Part shown: positions 1 through 9,519 of the stretch, one piece after another
Numbering within the stretch: position 1 is the first letter of the stretch
Layout of the letters: every line of letters begins with the position of its first letter
Assembly (NCBI RefSeq): GCF_000711985.1
Contig: NZ_KL544006.1
Span: forward strand, 384,503-448,502
Direction of reading: 5' to 3'
DNA from: Rheinheimera texasensis DSM 17496
Lineage (GTDB): Bacteria; Pseudomonadota; Gammaproteobacteria; Enterobacterales; Alteromonadaceae
Length of the DNA: 64,000 bases
Translations under genes and position numbers: made by a program
The notes under the pieces: model-generated
The model's input: the letters and a program-made list of their open reading frames with translations, nothing else
What the model was told of the DNA's origin: nothing
Databases searched by the model: none

Positions 1-1839
1 TAACATCTGTTCCAGCTCAGGAGCAAAAGTCATCACCGGAATTTCTGCAGCGCCGGCAGCAACTTCCTGCACGATCAACCGGCGCAGAGCGATACGACAA
101 GATGCCGTCAGCACATCAATATCCTGACTGCGTGCGCCGGTATCCACCAGCGTCTGGGCAATAGTACGCATGTCGCGGATAGGCACGCCTTCATGCAGAA
201 GATTCTGCAACACTTTGACCACAGAGCGTAGCGGTAAGGTATCAGGCACTAACGCTTCGGCCAGCTTCGGCGAAGTTTTTGCCAGCATATCCAACAGATT
301 CTGTACTTCTTCATGACCCAGCAAACTGGCAGCGTTATTCGTCAGGATCTGACTGAGATGGGTCGCCACCACTGTGGCCGCATCAACCACGGTATAACCC
401 AGTGTTTGAGCATGTTCCCGCTGATTGCGTGGGATCCAGACTGCTTCCAGGCCAAAGGCCGGATCTTTGGTTGGTATGCCTTTCAGACTGCCAAATACTT
501 GGCCCGGATTGATTGCCAGCTCGTTATCATGCCGAAGCTCAGACTGCCCCGTATTGACGCCCATCAAAGTCACACGGTAAGTGTTTGGTTCCAGATCGAG
601 ATTGTCGCGAATGTGCACAGCCGGAATAAGAAATCCAAGCTCCTGCGACAGTTTTTTCCGCACCCCTTTAATCCGCGCCAGTAACTCGCCCCCCTGTGCC
701 TTATCGACCAGCGGAATGAGGCGATAACCGACTTCCAGACCAATCACATCCACCGGATGCACATCGTCCCAGCCAATCTCTTTTTGCGGCGCTAAATCCG
801 CCGCCGGCACCAGTTCAGATCTCGCCTGCCCTGCAGCAACTGCTGGCACCTGACTGCGTTTATAGATGAAATAAGCAACACCACCGAGCATGGCAGCCAG
901 ACTCAAAAACGCCAGATGCGGCATACCGGGCACTATGCCCATGATTGTCAGTAACATCGCAGACACAACCAGTACCTTCAGGTTACCGAGCTGGCCGCTC
1001 ATTTGTTCACCAAAGTCACCTTCTTTATTCTGCCGCGTGACGATAATCGCGGTGCCAATCGACAGCAATAACCCCGGGATTTGCGCGACCAGGCCATCAC
1101 CGATGGTCAACAATGTATATACTTCCAGCGCCTCACTAAATGCCAGGTCGTGCTGCAATGTTCCGATGAAAATCCCACCAATCAGACCAACAAACAAGAT
1201 AATCAAACCGGCGATTGCATCACCTTTGACAAACTTAGTCGCACCGTCCATCGAACCATAAAAATCCGCTTCGGCTGTTACTTCTTCCCGGCGTTTACGC
1301 GCCTGATCCTGATCGATAAACCCGGAGTTTAAATCCGCATCAATCGCCATTTGTTTACCTGGCATCGCGTCCAGGGTGAAGCGTGCGGTGACTTCCGCAA
1401 TGCGGCCAGCACCTTTGGTCACAACAACAAAGTTGATGATAATCAGGATGGCAAAGACAACGATACCTACTGCATAGTTGCCGCCGATCACCACATGACC
1501 AAAGGCTTCAATCACCGCGCCAGCCGCGTCAGGCCCGGTATGACCTTCCAACAGCACGACCCGGGTACTGGCAACGTTTAAGGCCAGACGCAGAATGGTA
1601 GCAACCAGAATCACCGACGGAAAAATCGCAAAATCCAACGGTTTTTGCACATAGATAGTCACCAGCAACACCACCAGTGCCAGTGCTATGTTAAAAGAGA
1701 ACAAGATGTCGAGCAGCAGAGGCGGCAACGGCAGCACAATCATGGCCAGTGCGGCCAGGATAAGCAACGGAGTACCGGTTCCTTTCAGATGTTGTAATTG
1801 CGAACGATCGAATCGTGTCAGTACATTGGCTAGCTGCAT
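1..1839 (-). CDS. flhA: Flagellar export gate protein FlhA (3' end outside window)
   Basis: FlhA is an inner-membrane subunit of the flagellar type III export gate; its C-terminal cytoplasmic domain docks chaperone-substrate complexes. The reading frame is open from ATG at 1839 to the left edge (613 codons); the family is usually about 690-700 residues, so roughly the last 80-90 are missing. Translation begins MQLANVLTRFDRSQLQHL, followed by hydrophobic membrane segments. The FHIPEP-family signature region (TARFTLDAMPGKQMAIDADL) is clear near residue 150. The cytoplasmic part contains VHPVDVIGLEVGYRLIPLVD. It lies 84 bp downstream of flhB, and a strong sigma54 element at 1877-1892 suggests its own promoter, as known for flhA-flhF-fleN operons in polar flagellates. 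Confidence 0.97.
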   Translation of the reverse strand, partial: MQLANVLTRFDRSQLQHLKGTGTPLLILAALAMIVLPLPPLLLDILFSFNIALALVVLLVTIYVQKPLDFAIFPSVILVATILRLALNVASTRVVLLEGHTGPDAAGAVIEAFGHVVIGGNYAVGIVVFAILIIINFVVVTKGAGRIAEVTARFTLDAMPGKQMAIDADLNSGFIDQDQARKRREEVTAEADFYGSMDGATKFVKGDAIAGLIILFVGLIGGIFIGTLQHDLAFSEALEVYTLLTIGDGLVAQIPGLLLSIGTAIIVTRQNKEGDFGEQMSGQLGNLKVLVVSAMLLTIMGIVPGMPHLAFLSLAAMLGGVAYFIYKRSQVPAVAAGQARSELVPAADLAPQKEIGWDDVHPVDVIGLEVGYRLIPLVDKAQGGELLARIKGVRKKLSQELGFLIPAVHIRDNLDLEPNTYRVTLMGVNTGQSELRHDNELAINPGQVFGSLKGIPTKDPAFGLEAVWIPRNQREHAQTLGYTVVDAATVVATHLSQILTNNAASLLGHEEVQNLLDMLAKTSPKLAEALVPDTLPLRSVVKVLQNLLHEGVPIRDMRTIAQTLVDTGARSQDIDVLTASCRIALRRLIVQEVAAGAAEIPVMTFAPELEQML

Positions 1840-1876
1840 TGAAATTCCGCCGGAAAATTGACATTCAGTCATTCAA

Positions 1877-1892
1877 GGCAAAATTCGTTCCA
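1877..1892 (-). promoter_or_regulatory. Sigma54 -24/-12 promoter of flhA
   Basis: The minus strand reads TGGAACGAATTTTGCC. This fits the sigma54 consensus TGGCACG-N4-TTGC with one substitution and the exact GG-N10-GC spacing. The predicted start site is near 1866, 27 nt before the flhA ATG. Sigma54 control of flhA by FlrA/FleQ-type activators is established in Vibrio and Pseudomonas; here it is inferred from the motif. Confidence 0.7.
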
Positions 1893-1923
1893 TCAATGCC
1901 TGGTTGCCCCGCAGAATACCGGA

Positions 1924-3054
1924 TTAGTGGCGGAAACCTTCCGGGATCGGTAAATCTTTGGCCAGTGGTTTCGGTTTCTGGCCTTTACCACGCCGGTATA
2001 CTTTCAGCTGATAGACATAAGCCAGCACCTGAGCCACTGCCGAAAACAGCTGCTCCGGAATTGGATGGTCAAGCTCTGTGGTGTGATAGACCGAACGGGC
2101 CAGTGCCGGCGAGCGGATAATCGGCACTTTGTTCGCTTCAGCGATTTGACGGATATACATCGCCATTTCGTCGACACCTTTGGCCACCACGACAGGCGCC
2201 CGTTGCTTGCCGTGTTCATATTTCAGCGCCACAGCATAATGAGTCGGGTTAGTGACCACCACATCGGCCGTTGGCACTGCCTGCATCATGCGCCGACGCG
2301 ACATCTGGATTTGCATCCCCCGGATCCGACCTTTAATTTCCGGGTTACCCTCAGAGTTTTTGTATTCGTCTTTAACCTCTTGTTTGGTCATTTTCATTTG
2401 TTCGTTATGCCGCCACTTCTGATATGGCGCATCTATCGCGGCAATAATCAGTGTGCTGGCGCAGAGCCCGAAAAACATCCAGCACAGCAAATAGACAGCA
2501 GCTGCAATATCTTCAGGACTGGTCATCAGCGACAACGCCATAATGTCGTTAAAGAATATTTTTAAAAGCAGATAGGCACTGCCGGCCACGACTGAAACTT
2601 TTAGTATTGCTTTGAATAATTCAATCACTGAATTGAGACTGAACATGCGTTTGATGCCGGCGAGAGGACTTAGTTTGTCTGCCCTGAAACTGGCGCCGTA
2701 CCAGGTGAAGTTGTAACCGCCGAGCAGTATATTGCCAACAAAACCGGCGATCAGGATCACCAGACACAACTTCAAAAAGGCTGGTGCCACTGCGACCACC
2801 GCGGCATGCGCAGCCGCTGTCATCATGGTCGGGTCCTGCACATCTTTTTGATTCAGACTAAGCAATCGCCGGCATACCTGCAAAGTAGTGTCGGCGAGTT
2901 CTGTGCCGTACATTAAAATGCCAAGACTACTGCCAATTAACACCATGGCAGTTGCCAGGTCCTGCGACCTGGCAATATTGCCCTTTTCCGCCGCATCACT
3001 GAGTTTTTTACTCGTGGGGTCTTCGGTTTTTTCCATATCACTGTCGGCAGCCAT
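1924..3054 (-). CDS. flhB: Flagellar export switch protein FlhB
   Basis: FlhB is the membrane component of the export apparatus that switches substrate specificity from rod/hook to filament proteins after autocleavage. The 376-residue product has four hydrophobic segments and the cytoplasmic cleavage motif NPTH within VVVTNPTHYAVALKYE (about residue 268). The start MAADSDMEKTEDPTSKK matches the family N-terminus (EKTE..T.KK). It follows fliR by 12 bp and precedes flhA by 84 bp. Length and motifs are standard, with nothing unusual. Confidence 0.98.
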   Translation of the reverse strand: MAADSDMEKTEDPTSKKLSDAAEKGNIARSQDLATAMVLIGSSLGILMYGTELADTTLQVCRRLLSLNQKDVQDPTMMTAAAHAAVVAVAPAFLKLCLVILIAGFVGNILLGGYNFTWYGASFRADKLSPLAGIKRMFSLNSVIELFKAILKVSVVAGSAYLLLKIFFNDIMALSLMTSPEDIAAAVYLLCWMFFGLCASTLIIAAIDAPYQKWRHNEQMKMTKQEVKDEYKNSEGNPEIKGRIRGMQIQMSRRRMMQAVPTADVVVTNPTHYAVALKYEHGKQRAPVVVAKGVDEMAMYIRQIAEANKVPIIRSPALARSVYHTTELDHPIPEQLFSAVAQVLAYVYQLKVYRRGKGQKPKPLAKDLPIPEGFRH

Positions 3055-3066
3055 TTCTGTCCTCCG

Positions 3067-3840
3067 TCAGCAACCAATGAGCTTGCACGTCACTTCGATG
3101 CCGTGCTGCCATTGCAGATTAAAATGGAACATAAAGGTATTCATCGTCAGCCACAGGATCAATAAACCAGCGATCATCGTGACCGGAAAACCAATCGAGA
3201 AAATATTCAGCTGCGGCGCCGCGCGTGTCATCACGCCAAAAGCCAGATTGACCAATAACATCGCCGTCACAGGAGCCAGGGTGATCGCCAGTGATGTGGC
3301 AAAGATCCAGCTGCCAAATTCTGCAATGGTCAGGTAATTGTCCACATCCCACCATTCACCATTAATTGGCAGGGACTCAAAACTAAACACAATCATCTGA
3401 AACATGATCAAATGACCGTCGTACACCCAAAACATCAGCGTCGCCAGGATCAGGTAAAACTGACCTATGGTCGGTATGTTCACCCCGGTGGAAGGGTCGA
3501 CCAGTGAGGAAAAACCCAGGCCGGTCTGAGTCGCCAGAATTTGCCCCGCCTGCACAAAGGCATTGATAAAAATCATCGAGATAAAGCCCATCGCAGTGCC
3601 AATCAGCAATTGCTGCATGACCTGGATAACGGTAAATGCCGACATCAGGTTGGTATCTTTCACCGGTGGGATCACCGGCATCACCACCAATGTGAACATC
3701 ACAGCCAGACCAATTTTGATGCGGTTGGGTACTGTTTTAGCACCAATGCCGGTCATCAACGCAAACATAGCGCCAATACGGCACAGCGGCAGTAAAAAGT
3801 CCGCGATGCCCTGCATCAGCACGGATAGCGGATATTCCAT
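3067..3840 (-). CDS. fliR: Flagellar export gate protein FliR
   Basis: FliR forms the core of the export gate with FliP and FliQ. The 257-residue, strongly hydrophobic protein has the family feature of several membrane helices and the conserved stretch ATQTGLGFSSLVDPSTGVN near residue 105-125. It begins one base after the fliQ stop and ends 12 bp before flhB, so translation is probably coupled within the export-gate gene string. Confidence 0.97.
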   Translation of the reverse strand: MEYPLSVLMQGIADFLLPLCRIGAMFALMTGIGAKTVPNRIKIGLAVMFTLVVMPVIPPVKDTNLMSAFTVIQVMQQLLIGTAMGFISMIFINAFVQAGQILATQTGLGFSSLVDPSTGVNIPTIGQFYLILATLMFWVYDGHLIMFQMIVFSFESLPINGEWWDVDNYLTIAEFGSWIFATSLAITLAPVTAMLLVNLAFGVMTRAAPQLNIFSIGFPVTMIAGLLILWLTMNTFMFHFNLQWQHGIEVTCKLIGC

Positions 3841-3841
3841 C

Positions 3842-4111
3842 TCAGCTCACCAGACTCGGGATCGACAAAAACAAAGTGGTCGTGTAATCCATCAGCGTCT
3901 GCGTCATCCAGTGACCGCCGTAAATCAGCGCCAGCAAGGTCACAATCAGCCGCGGCAAAAAGCTTAAGGTTTGTTCGTTGATTGACGTCGCCGCTTGGAA
4001 AATCGACACGACCAGCCCCACCGCCAGCGACGGCATGATGATAATACTGACCAGCAAAATCACCAGATACAAAGCGTCATTGAGGATATCGACAAAGGTT
4101 TCCGGCGTCAT
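3842..4111 (-). CDS. fliQ: Flagellar export gate protein FliQ
   Basis: An 89-residue protein with two transmembrane segments, the usual FliQ size. It begins MTPETFVDILNDALYLVILL and contains the family-typical FQAATSINEQTLSFLPR loop between its helices. FliQ surrounds the FliP-FliR core of the export gate. It lies one base after fliP and one base before fliR. Confidence 0.97.
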   Translation of the reverse strand: MTPETFVDILNDALYLVILLVSIIIMPSLAVGLVVSIFQAATSINEQTLSFLPRLIVTLLALIYGGHWMTQTLMDYTTTLFLSIPSLVS

Positions 4112-4112
4112 G

Positions 4113-4856
4113 TCAGACTCCTATGCCATAACTGTTAGCCAGGGTGCCCATCACTAATAGCCAGCCGTCTACCAGCACAAACATCATCAGCTTAAACGGC
4201 AGCGCAATAATCATCGGCGACAACATCATCATCCCCATCGCCATCAGCACGGAGGCGACGACTAAATCGATGATTAAAAACGGGATAAAAATCATAAAAC
4301 CAATCTGAAAGGCGGTTTTCAGCTCTGAGGTAACAAAAGCCGGGATCACGATAGTAATTGGATAATCCTGGTTGTTGGCCACTTTCGGATGACCGGCGAT
4401 CTCAGCGAAAGTCTCTAAGTCTTTGATCCGGGTCTGATGCAGCATAAAGGCTTTCATCGGGATAATCGCAGCATCTAGAGCCTGCACTGAGGTGATATCT
4501 TCTTTTAAATAGGGCTGAATGGCGGTGTCATTCACTTGTTTAAAAGTCGGCGCCATGATGAAAAAAGTCAGGAACAGCGTAATACCAATCAATACCTGAT
4601 TCGACGGGCTCGACATCAGTCCCATCGCCTGGCGCAAAATCGCCAGCACAATAATGATACGGGTGAAGCTGGTCATCATGATGAGAGCGGCCGGCAGGAA
4701 GCTCAGCGCCGTCATCATCGCCAGCACTTGTAAAGTCACACTGTATTCCTGACTACCATCAGGGTTGGTGGTGATTTGCAGCGCAGAGAGGCCGCTATTG
4801 TCAGCCAGCACTGCCGGGCTTAACAGCACCAGCAGCGTTAAAAGGATTCGAAACAT
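4113..4856 (-). CDS. fliP: Flagellar export gate protein FliP
   Basis: The 247-residue FliP precursor has a cleavable signal peptide ([18 protein letters not shown]) and the characteristic [17 protein letters not shown] and [16 protein letters not shown] segments. FliP forms the central pore of the export gate with FliR. It is nine bases downstream of fliO and one base upstream of fliQ. Confidence 0.98.
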   Translation of the reverse strand: MFRILLTLLVLLSPAVLADNSGLSALQITTNPDGSQEYSVTLQVLAMMTALSFLPAALIMMTSFTRIIIVLAILRQAMGLMSSPSNQVLIGITLFLTFFIMAPTFKQVNDTAIQPYLKEDITSVQALDAAIIPMKAFMLHQTRIKDLETFAEIAGHPKVANNQDYPITIVIPAFVTSELKTAFQIGFMIFIPFLIIDLVVASVLMAMGMMMLSPMIIALPFKLMMFVLVDGWLLVMGTLANSYGIGV

Positions 4857-4865
4857 AACTGCAGA

Positions 4866-5285
4866 TTACTTTTTCAGGAACGACTGTAACTGCGTATGAA
4901 AGTCTGATGCCAACTTTTCTTCAGGAAGAGGATTTTCGAGGTCAAACAGGAAATTGACGCTGTGTGGCGTTACGCCGATGACACGCTGTTTCCCTTGTAT
5001 TTCAATGACTAAGATGCGTTCTTTCTGGCCAACCGGTAAAGTGGCGACCACCTTAAAATGTTTGGAGCCGGGCATTTTCAACTGTAATTTTTTATACAGC
5101 AGCGCCAGCACAATAATAGCACCAACCACCAGCGCCAAAGAAATGACGATCTGGCCAAGGCCCGGTAAATTGGCACTCTGGCGCAGCGGCTGTGTTGCTA
5201 CATCAGCCTGAGAACCCGTTTGCACCGTCACTTGTGCGACAGCGCTTGCCGGTAGCGAACACAACAATAACAACCTGTGATGCAT
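4866..5285 (-). CDS. fliO: Flagellar assembly protein FliO
   Basis: FliO assists FliP assembly. The chosen ATG at 5285 gives 139 residues beginning MHHRLLLLCSLPASAVAQ, a signal-like sequence, and follows the fliN stop by one base (TGAGATG). A longer frame reaches 5312 but would overlap fliN and spoil the signal sequence. A transmembrane helix (IVISLALVVGAIIVLALLY) is followed by a small cytoplasmic domain with PVGQKERILVIEIQGK, typical of FliO. Confidence 0.93.
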   Translation of the reverse strand: MHHRLLLLCSLPASAVAQVTVQTGSQADVATQPLRQSANLPGLGQIVISLALVVGAIIVLALLYKKLQLKMPGSKHFKVVATLPVGQKERILVIEIQGKQRVIGVTPHSVNFLFDLENPLPEEKLASDFHTQLQSFLKK

Positions 5286-5286
5286 C

Positions 5287-5679
5287 TCAGCGCAACTTCT
5301 TAATACGTTCAATCTGACTAATCACATCCGTCAGGCGGATACCGAACTTATCGTTGACCACAACCACTTCACCATGCGCAATCAGCGTACCGTTGACCAG
5401 CACGTCCAGCGGTTCACCGGCGACCCGCTCCAGTTCAACGACAGAGCCCTGATTGAGCTGTAGCAGATTGCGGATGCTGATTTTAGCGCGACCGACTTCC
5501 ATCGAAATGGTGACCGGAATATCAAGAATCGTATCGAGTTTGCGCCGCTCATCACCGGATAACGGCGCATGTTCTTCATGCAACTCGTCCAGTTCGGCCG
5601 CTTCGACGCCATCGGCACCGCCTTCGGCTTCGGCCAGGGCGGCGGCCCATTCGTCCATTGTGTCTTTGTCGTCAGCCAT
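5287..5679 (-). CDS. fliN: Flagellar motor switch protein FliN
   Basis: FliN is a C-ring protein that binds FliM and takes part in rotation switching and export. The 130-residue form starts MADDKDTMDEWAAALAEAE; a second in-frame ATG six bases upstream (5685) is also possible because a GAGGAAAG ribosome site lies before both. The SpoA domain occupies the C-terminal 80 residues (ILDIPVTISMEVGR, LLQLNQGSVVELERVAGEPL, VNGTLIAHGEVVVVNDKFG). It overlaps the fliM stop as TAATG, implying translational coupling. Confidence 0.97.
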   Translation of the reverse strand: MADDKDTMDEWAAALAEAEGGADGVEAAELDELHEEHAPLSGDERRKLDTILDIPVTISMEVGRAKISIRNLLQLNQGSVVELERVAGEPLDVLVNGTLIAHGEVVVVNDKFGIRLTDVISQIERIKKLR

Positions 5680-6776
5680 TACCATCTTTCCTCACTACGT
5701 TCATTCAGGATCAAATCGGCTTCCAGTTCACTGATATCTGCGTCACTGTCTAAGCGGCGACCGCCTTTGGTAAACACATGCAGTTCAGATTTAACCGATT
5801 CAGGTCTTTTGATTTTTTCGACAATTTTCAGTGCCACATTGTCACGGGATTTACCCATTTTGGCGCGATAAGTCGGCAAGTCTTCAATCAGCACTGTAAT
5901 GGTTTCCGGAATTTCAACCGGAATAATGTCGCCGGCTTTGAGGTTCATCACCTGCTCCAGCGTCAAATCGACATCCATCATTTTGGTGGTCAGATTGACT
6001 TTGACATCCATAATTTCATCACGCAGCGCCTTACTCCAGCGTAAGTCGGTGTCTTCTTTATCACTCTGCACACCGGCGTCGAGTAATTCGCGGATAGGCT
6101 CCAGCATCGAATAAGGTAAAGCGACATGGAAATCACCGCCGCCACCGTCCAGCTCAATATGGAAAGAACTGATCACTACCACTTCTGTCGGGCTGACGAT
6201 GTTCGCCATCGCCGGGTTCACTTCGCTGTCCAGATATTCAAAGGACACGTCCATCACCGGAGCCCAGGCTTCTTTGTAGTCTTCAAAAATCAGTTTCAGC
6301 AGCATCTGGATGATACGCCGTTCGGTCGGGGTAAATTCACGGCCTTCGATTTTGGCATGGTAACGACCATCGCCGCCAAAGAAGTTATCTACCAGAATAA
6401 ACACCAGCCGCGCTTCCATCGTAATCAGGCCGGTGCCTTTTAACGGCCGGAAGCGCACCATATTCAGACTGGTTGGTACAAACAGGGTGTGCACATATTC
6501 GCCGAATTTGATCATCTGCACGCCGTTGATCGAAACCTCCGCGGTGCGGCGCATCATGTTGAATAAACTGATGCGCATATGGCGGGCAAAACGCTCGTTG
6601 ACCATCTCCAAAGTCGGCATCCGGCCCCGGACAATCCGATCCTGTGAAGAGAAGTCGTATTCCATAGCCGAGCGGCGACCGCCCGGACCGGAACTGTCTT
6701 CTATCTCTTCTTCTTCGACGTCATCAACACCATGTAATAGCGCATCAATTTCGTCCTGGGATAATAAATCAGTCAA
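5679..6776 (-). CDS. fliM: Flagellar motor switch protein FliM
   Basis: A 365-residue C-ring protein that binds phosphorylated CheY. The N-terminal CheY-binding peptide LSQDEIDALLHG is intact (residues 5-16), followed by the CheC-like middle domain (FARHMRISLFNMMRRTAEVS) and a C-terminal SpoA domain. A short acidic linker lies near residues 18-27. It overlaps fliN and follows fliL by 27 bp. Confidence 0.98.
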   Translation of the reverse strand: MTDLLSQDEIDALLHGVDDVEEEEIEDSSGPGGRRSAMEYDFSSQDRIVRGRMPTLEMVNERFARHMRISLFNMMRRTAEVSINGVQMIKFGEYVHTLFVPTSLNMVRFRPLKGTGLITMEARLVFILVDNFFGGDGRYHAKIEGREFTPTERRIIQMLLKLIFEDYKEAWAPVMDVSFEYLDSEVNPAMANIVSPTEVVVISSFHIELDGGGGDFHVALPYSMLEPIRELLDAGVQSDKEDTDLRWSKALRDEIMDVKVNLTTKMMDVDLTLEQVMNLKAGDIIPVEIPETITVLIEDLPTYRAKMGKSRDNVALKIVEKIKRPESVKSELHVFTKGGRRLDSDADISELEADLILNERSEERW

Positions 6777-6803
6777 TCTGTTGCCCTCCGGTTCAAACCG
6801 GCT

Positions 6804-7358
6804 TTACTGCATAACAAAACCGGTAAACAGGATCTCTTCAACCACCGGAGACCCTGCCACACCTTTTAACGCTTCCTGAACATCTTTTAAGGCTGCGGCT
6901 TTGATGGTTTCTTTGCCGGCCGCTGTGACCAGTTCATCGGCATTTGCCTTACTGAAAGTGCGTAGCATGGTACTTTCAATCAACGGAATATGTTGTTTTG
7001 CCGTTTCTTCGTTCTGCGTACCACGTACTAACAGTTGCGCTTTGATTTGCACTAAGCGGTCCCGGTTTGCGCCGGACACGTTAAACACAAAAGGTCTTGG
7101 CATCCCGACATACAAAGCAGACCCTACTTCAGCGCCACCTGAAGCCGGTGCTGCGCCATCCGCAGCGGGTGCCGCGGCACCGTCGGCCGCCGGAGCCCCT
7201 TCAGCTGCAGTTTCTGCGGCTGGTGGCGGATCACCACCCATCATCATAAAAGCCGCGCCGCCGCCGCCAAGTAGCACCACTGCTGCCGCTGCAATGATGA
7301 TCATTTTTTTCTTTTTATTGCCACCATCAGCAATTTCGAGTTCTTTTTCCGCCGCCAT
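6804..7358 (-). CDS. fliL: Flagellar basal body protein FliL
   Basis: FliL is a single-pass membrane protein associated with the stator and switch. The 184-residue product has a lysine patch (KKKK), one transmembrane helix (about residues 18-42), a long Ala/Pro/Gly-rich periplasmic linker (about 45-80) and the conserved C-terminal FliL domain. The domain includes RPFVFNVSGANRDRLVQIKAQLLVRG when read across its parts. The low-complexity linker is longer than in many homologs. Confidence 0.93.
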   Translation of the reverse strand: MAAEKELEIADGGNKKKKMIIIAAAAVVLLGGGGAAFMMMGGDPPPAAETAAEGAPAADGAAAPAADGAAPASGGAEVGSALYVGMPRPFVFNVSGANRDRLVQIKAQLLVRGTQNEETAKQHIPLIESTMLRTFSKANADELVTAAGKETIKAAALKDVQEALKGVAGSPVVEEILFTGFVMQ

Positions 7359-7462
7359 GACTGGACTCCGTCTCCGTTATTTTTGTTATTATTTACTTCG
7401 TTACGGGACAAAGGCAATCAACATCGGCGGATCTGCCGGTTTTGTCTGCATCACGCCTGCAA

Positions 7463-9427
7463 TCACGCATAAAAATCCACCATCCGGTCCGACACTTTCA
7501 TCTGTACCGTTTGCACTGCGGGGAGATCTGTCTCACCACCAGCGGATGGACCGGACCGGCCTTGCCGCTGCTCTTGTTGTCCGCCCGACTGGCGCTGCTC
7601 AACCTGGCCTTCTGTTAAGGCAATGCCTTGCTGCTCTAACAATTCACGTAATCTCGGCATCTGTTGTTCCAGCGCTTCTTTCGCGGCACCTTGTTGCACC
7701 ACAAACTGGACACTTAATTGATCTTGTTGCAGATTCAGCTTAATTTGCATTGACCCCATATCTTCTGGGTGCAACTGCACTTCTGCTGTTTGTAGTTTGT
7801 GCTGGATCTGCACCATCACCCGATCTTTCAGTTGCTGAGCTGCCGCAGGCTCAGTCAGTGCCAGCGGCGCTTGCCAACCTGAAGTTTCAGCCGGCCGGGC
7901 CGCCAGCTGAGTCGCCTGACCAGCTGCTGAACTCTGTGCTACTGGCTGAGTCAGCGCTGCAGTTGTTGCAGTCTGCTCGGTCAATGGCTGCGTTGGTTGC
8001 AGCTGTTGTAAGTGTTGGCTGAATGATACGGCGTTTACAGCTGTTGGCGCCGGTTGATTCGCCAGCATCATCTCAGCAGCAGCTTTTGACTGGCCCTGAC
8101 CGGTTTGCTGTTCCTCACCGGCTTGCTGTTGCAGTTGTTGCTGTTGTGTTTGATTGACGGCCTTCATATGTTCAGCAAATGTATTAACCGTCTGAGTTTT
8201 GTCGCCGCTGACAGTTGTAGTCGTCCGGCCAGGATTCACCGGTACAGCCATTGCCGGTGACACCAGCTCGGCTTGCTGCAGGGATTCAGTCTGTTGCGAG
8301 GCTGCTGACACTGCATTTTCAGCAGATGCTGCAGCTGCCAGCACAGAACCACTGGCTTTGACATCAGCTGGCTGCTTCGCTGACTGTACAGTCGTCTCCA
8401 CGTCCTTCGCTGTCTCAGTGTGACCGGCGACAGCTGTTGCCAGTAGAGACTCAGCCTCATCTGCAACGATGGATTTCTCCGCTAAAGGTTCAGCACCAGC
8501 AGCCAGTGCTGTTTTTTGTGCCGTACCTGATACAGATTCAGTTGTAACAATTGTAGCCGCCGAGGCTGCGGCGCTTGGATCTGATGAAGTTGCGTCCGCC
8601 ATTTGCGGTGCACTGTTATTGCTGGCACCGTCAGAACCGACGACCTGCTGTTCAGCAACAACCTGCTCAACCGCGGCTTGAGTCACCAGGTTATGACTTG
8701 ACTGGGACATAGCGTCGTGCTGTGTGATCCCGCTATTCACAAGCTCCGATACTTTGGCTTCAGCCATCACCTGATGCGCAGGGGCTGTAGGCTCTTCTGC
8801 ACTAACCACTGCAGCTGCGGGGCTTGCAGCTTTAGTTAGTGCCGTTGAGTCGGTTTCAACCCGGGCCGCTGCCAACACCGCTTCTGCTGTTGCTGCGTCT
8901 GAGCTGATCGTTGCAGGTTGCTCTGGCAACGTCAGCAAATCAGCGAGGGGTAACTGCGGCAGGTCCTCAGCCCCAACCAAGGCGTGGTCTTGGTTCAGCA
9001 GAGCGGTTGTATTCGAACCTTCAGTGGTTTTATTGGCCTGCAGTGCCGGGCCATAGCTTTTGGCTTTTTCGATGATATCAAACCATGGTTTATCTTCGGT
9101 CCCGGTATCTGTCAGTTCAGCTTCGTTCTCAGCGGTGACCGGCAAACCGGCTAAAGGATCATCTAACCAGACTCTGCCATCTTTTGCGGTGGCCACTTCG
9201 CTGTCTGCGGCAAGCTTCTGCCGCGCGGCAATGGCTTCCAACAAGGCCGGGTCAACTGCTCTGGTGTCCTCAACCACAATAGGCGGGGTTAATTCCTGTT
9301 CACTCAGTTCGTCTGCCAGCTTCAGGCTGAAACTGTCCACGGCGCCATCTTCCGGCACCGGCGCGGTGTTGAGAACCGACTCAGCGCCAGGGCTACCCAA
9401 AGTCAGGTTGATACTGAGGTTCATCAT
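7463..9427 (-). CDS. fliK: Flagellar hook-length control protein FliK
   Basis: FliK is a secreted molecular ruler that sets hook length and triggers the FlhB specificity switch. The preferred ATG at 9427 has a GGAGA ribosome site five bases upstream and gives 654 residues; the frame extends to 9496 without a better start. The N-terminal 500 residues are Ala-, Thr-, Gln- and Glu-rich low complexity, as usual for FliK. The conserved C-terminal domain contains VQIQHKLQTAEVQLHPEDMG and a QLSVQFVVQQGAAKE segment. It lies 92 bp after fliJ and 104 bp before fliL. Confidence 0.93.
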   Translation of the reverse strand: MMNLSINLTLGSPGAESVLNTAPVPEDGAVDSFSLKLADELSEQELTPPIVVEDTRAVDPALLEAIAARQKLAADSEVATAKDGRVWLDDPLAGLPVTAENEAELTDTGTEDKPWFDIIEKAKSYGPALQANKTTEGSNTTALLNQDHALVGAEDLPQLPLADLLTLPEQPATISSDAATAEAVLAAARVETDSTALTKAASPAAAVVSAEEPTAPAHQVMAEAKVSELVNSGITQHDAMSQSSHNLVTQAAVEQVVAEQQVVGSDGASNNSAPQMADATSSDPSAAASAATIVTTESVSGTAQKTALAAGAEPLAEKSIVADEAESLLATAVAGHTETAKDVETTVQSAKQPADVKASGSVLAAAASAENAVSAASQQTESLQQAELVSPAMAVPVNPGRTTTTVSGDKTQTVNTFAEHMKAVNQTQQQQLQQQAGEEQQTGQGQSKAAAEMMLANQPAPTAVNAVSFSQHLQQLQPTQPLTEQTATTAALTQPVAQSSAAGQATQLAARPAETSGWQAPLALTEPAAAQQLKDRVMVQIQHKLQTAEVQLHPEDMGSMQIKLNLQQDQLSVQFVVQQGAAKEALEQQMPRLRELLEQQGIALTEGQVEQRQSGGQQEQRQGRSGPSAGGETDLPAVQTVQMKVSDRMVDFYA

Positions 9428-9519
9428 CTTGTCTCCGGCCGCATGGTTCGCGGACTTTATTCGGTTTCTTAGCCAAACTTTTACGAACTTATACAAATTT
9501 CACGCCAGACTGGCTGAAA

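Noticed and set aside
6901..7743. 280-codon open frame on the plus strand opposite fliL and the end of fliK
   Set aside because: It is Ala/Pro/Ser-rich mirror sequence of the low-complexity FliL linker and FliK tail, with no ribosome site or family motif; the minus-strand genes are certain.
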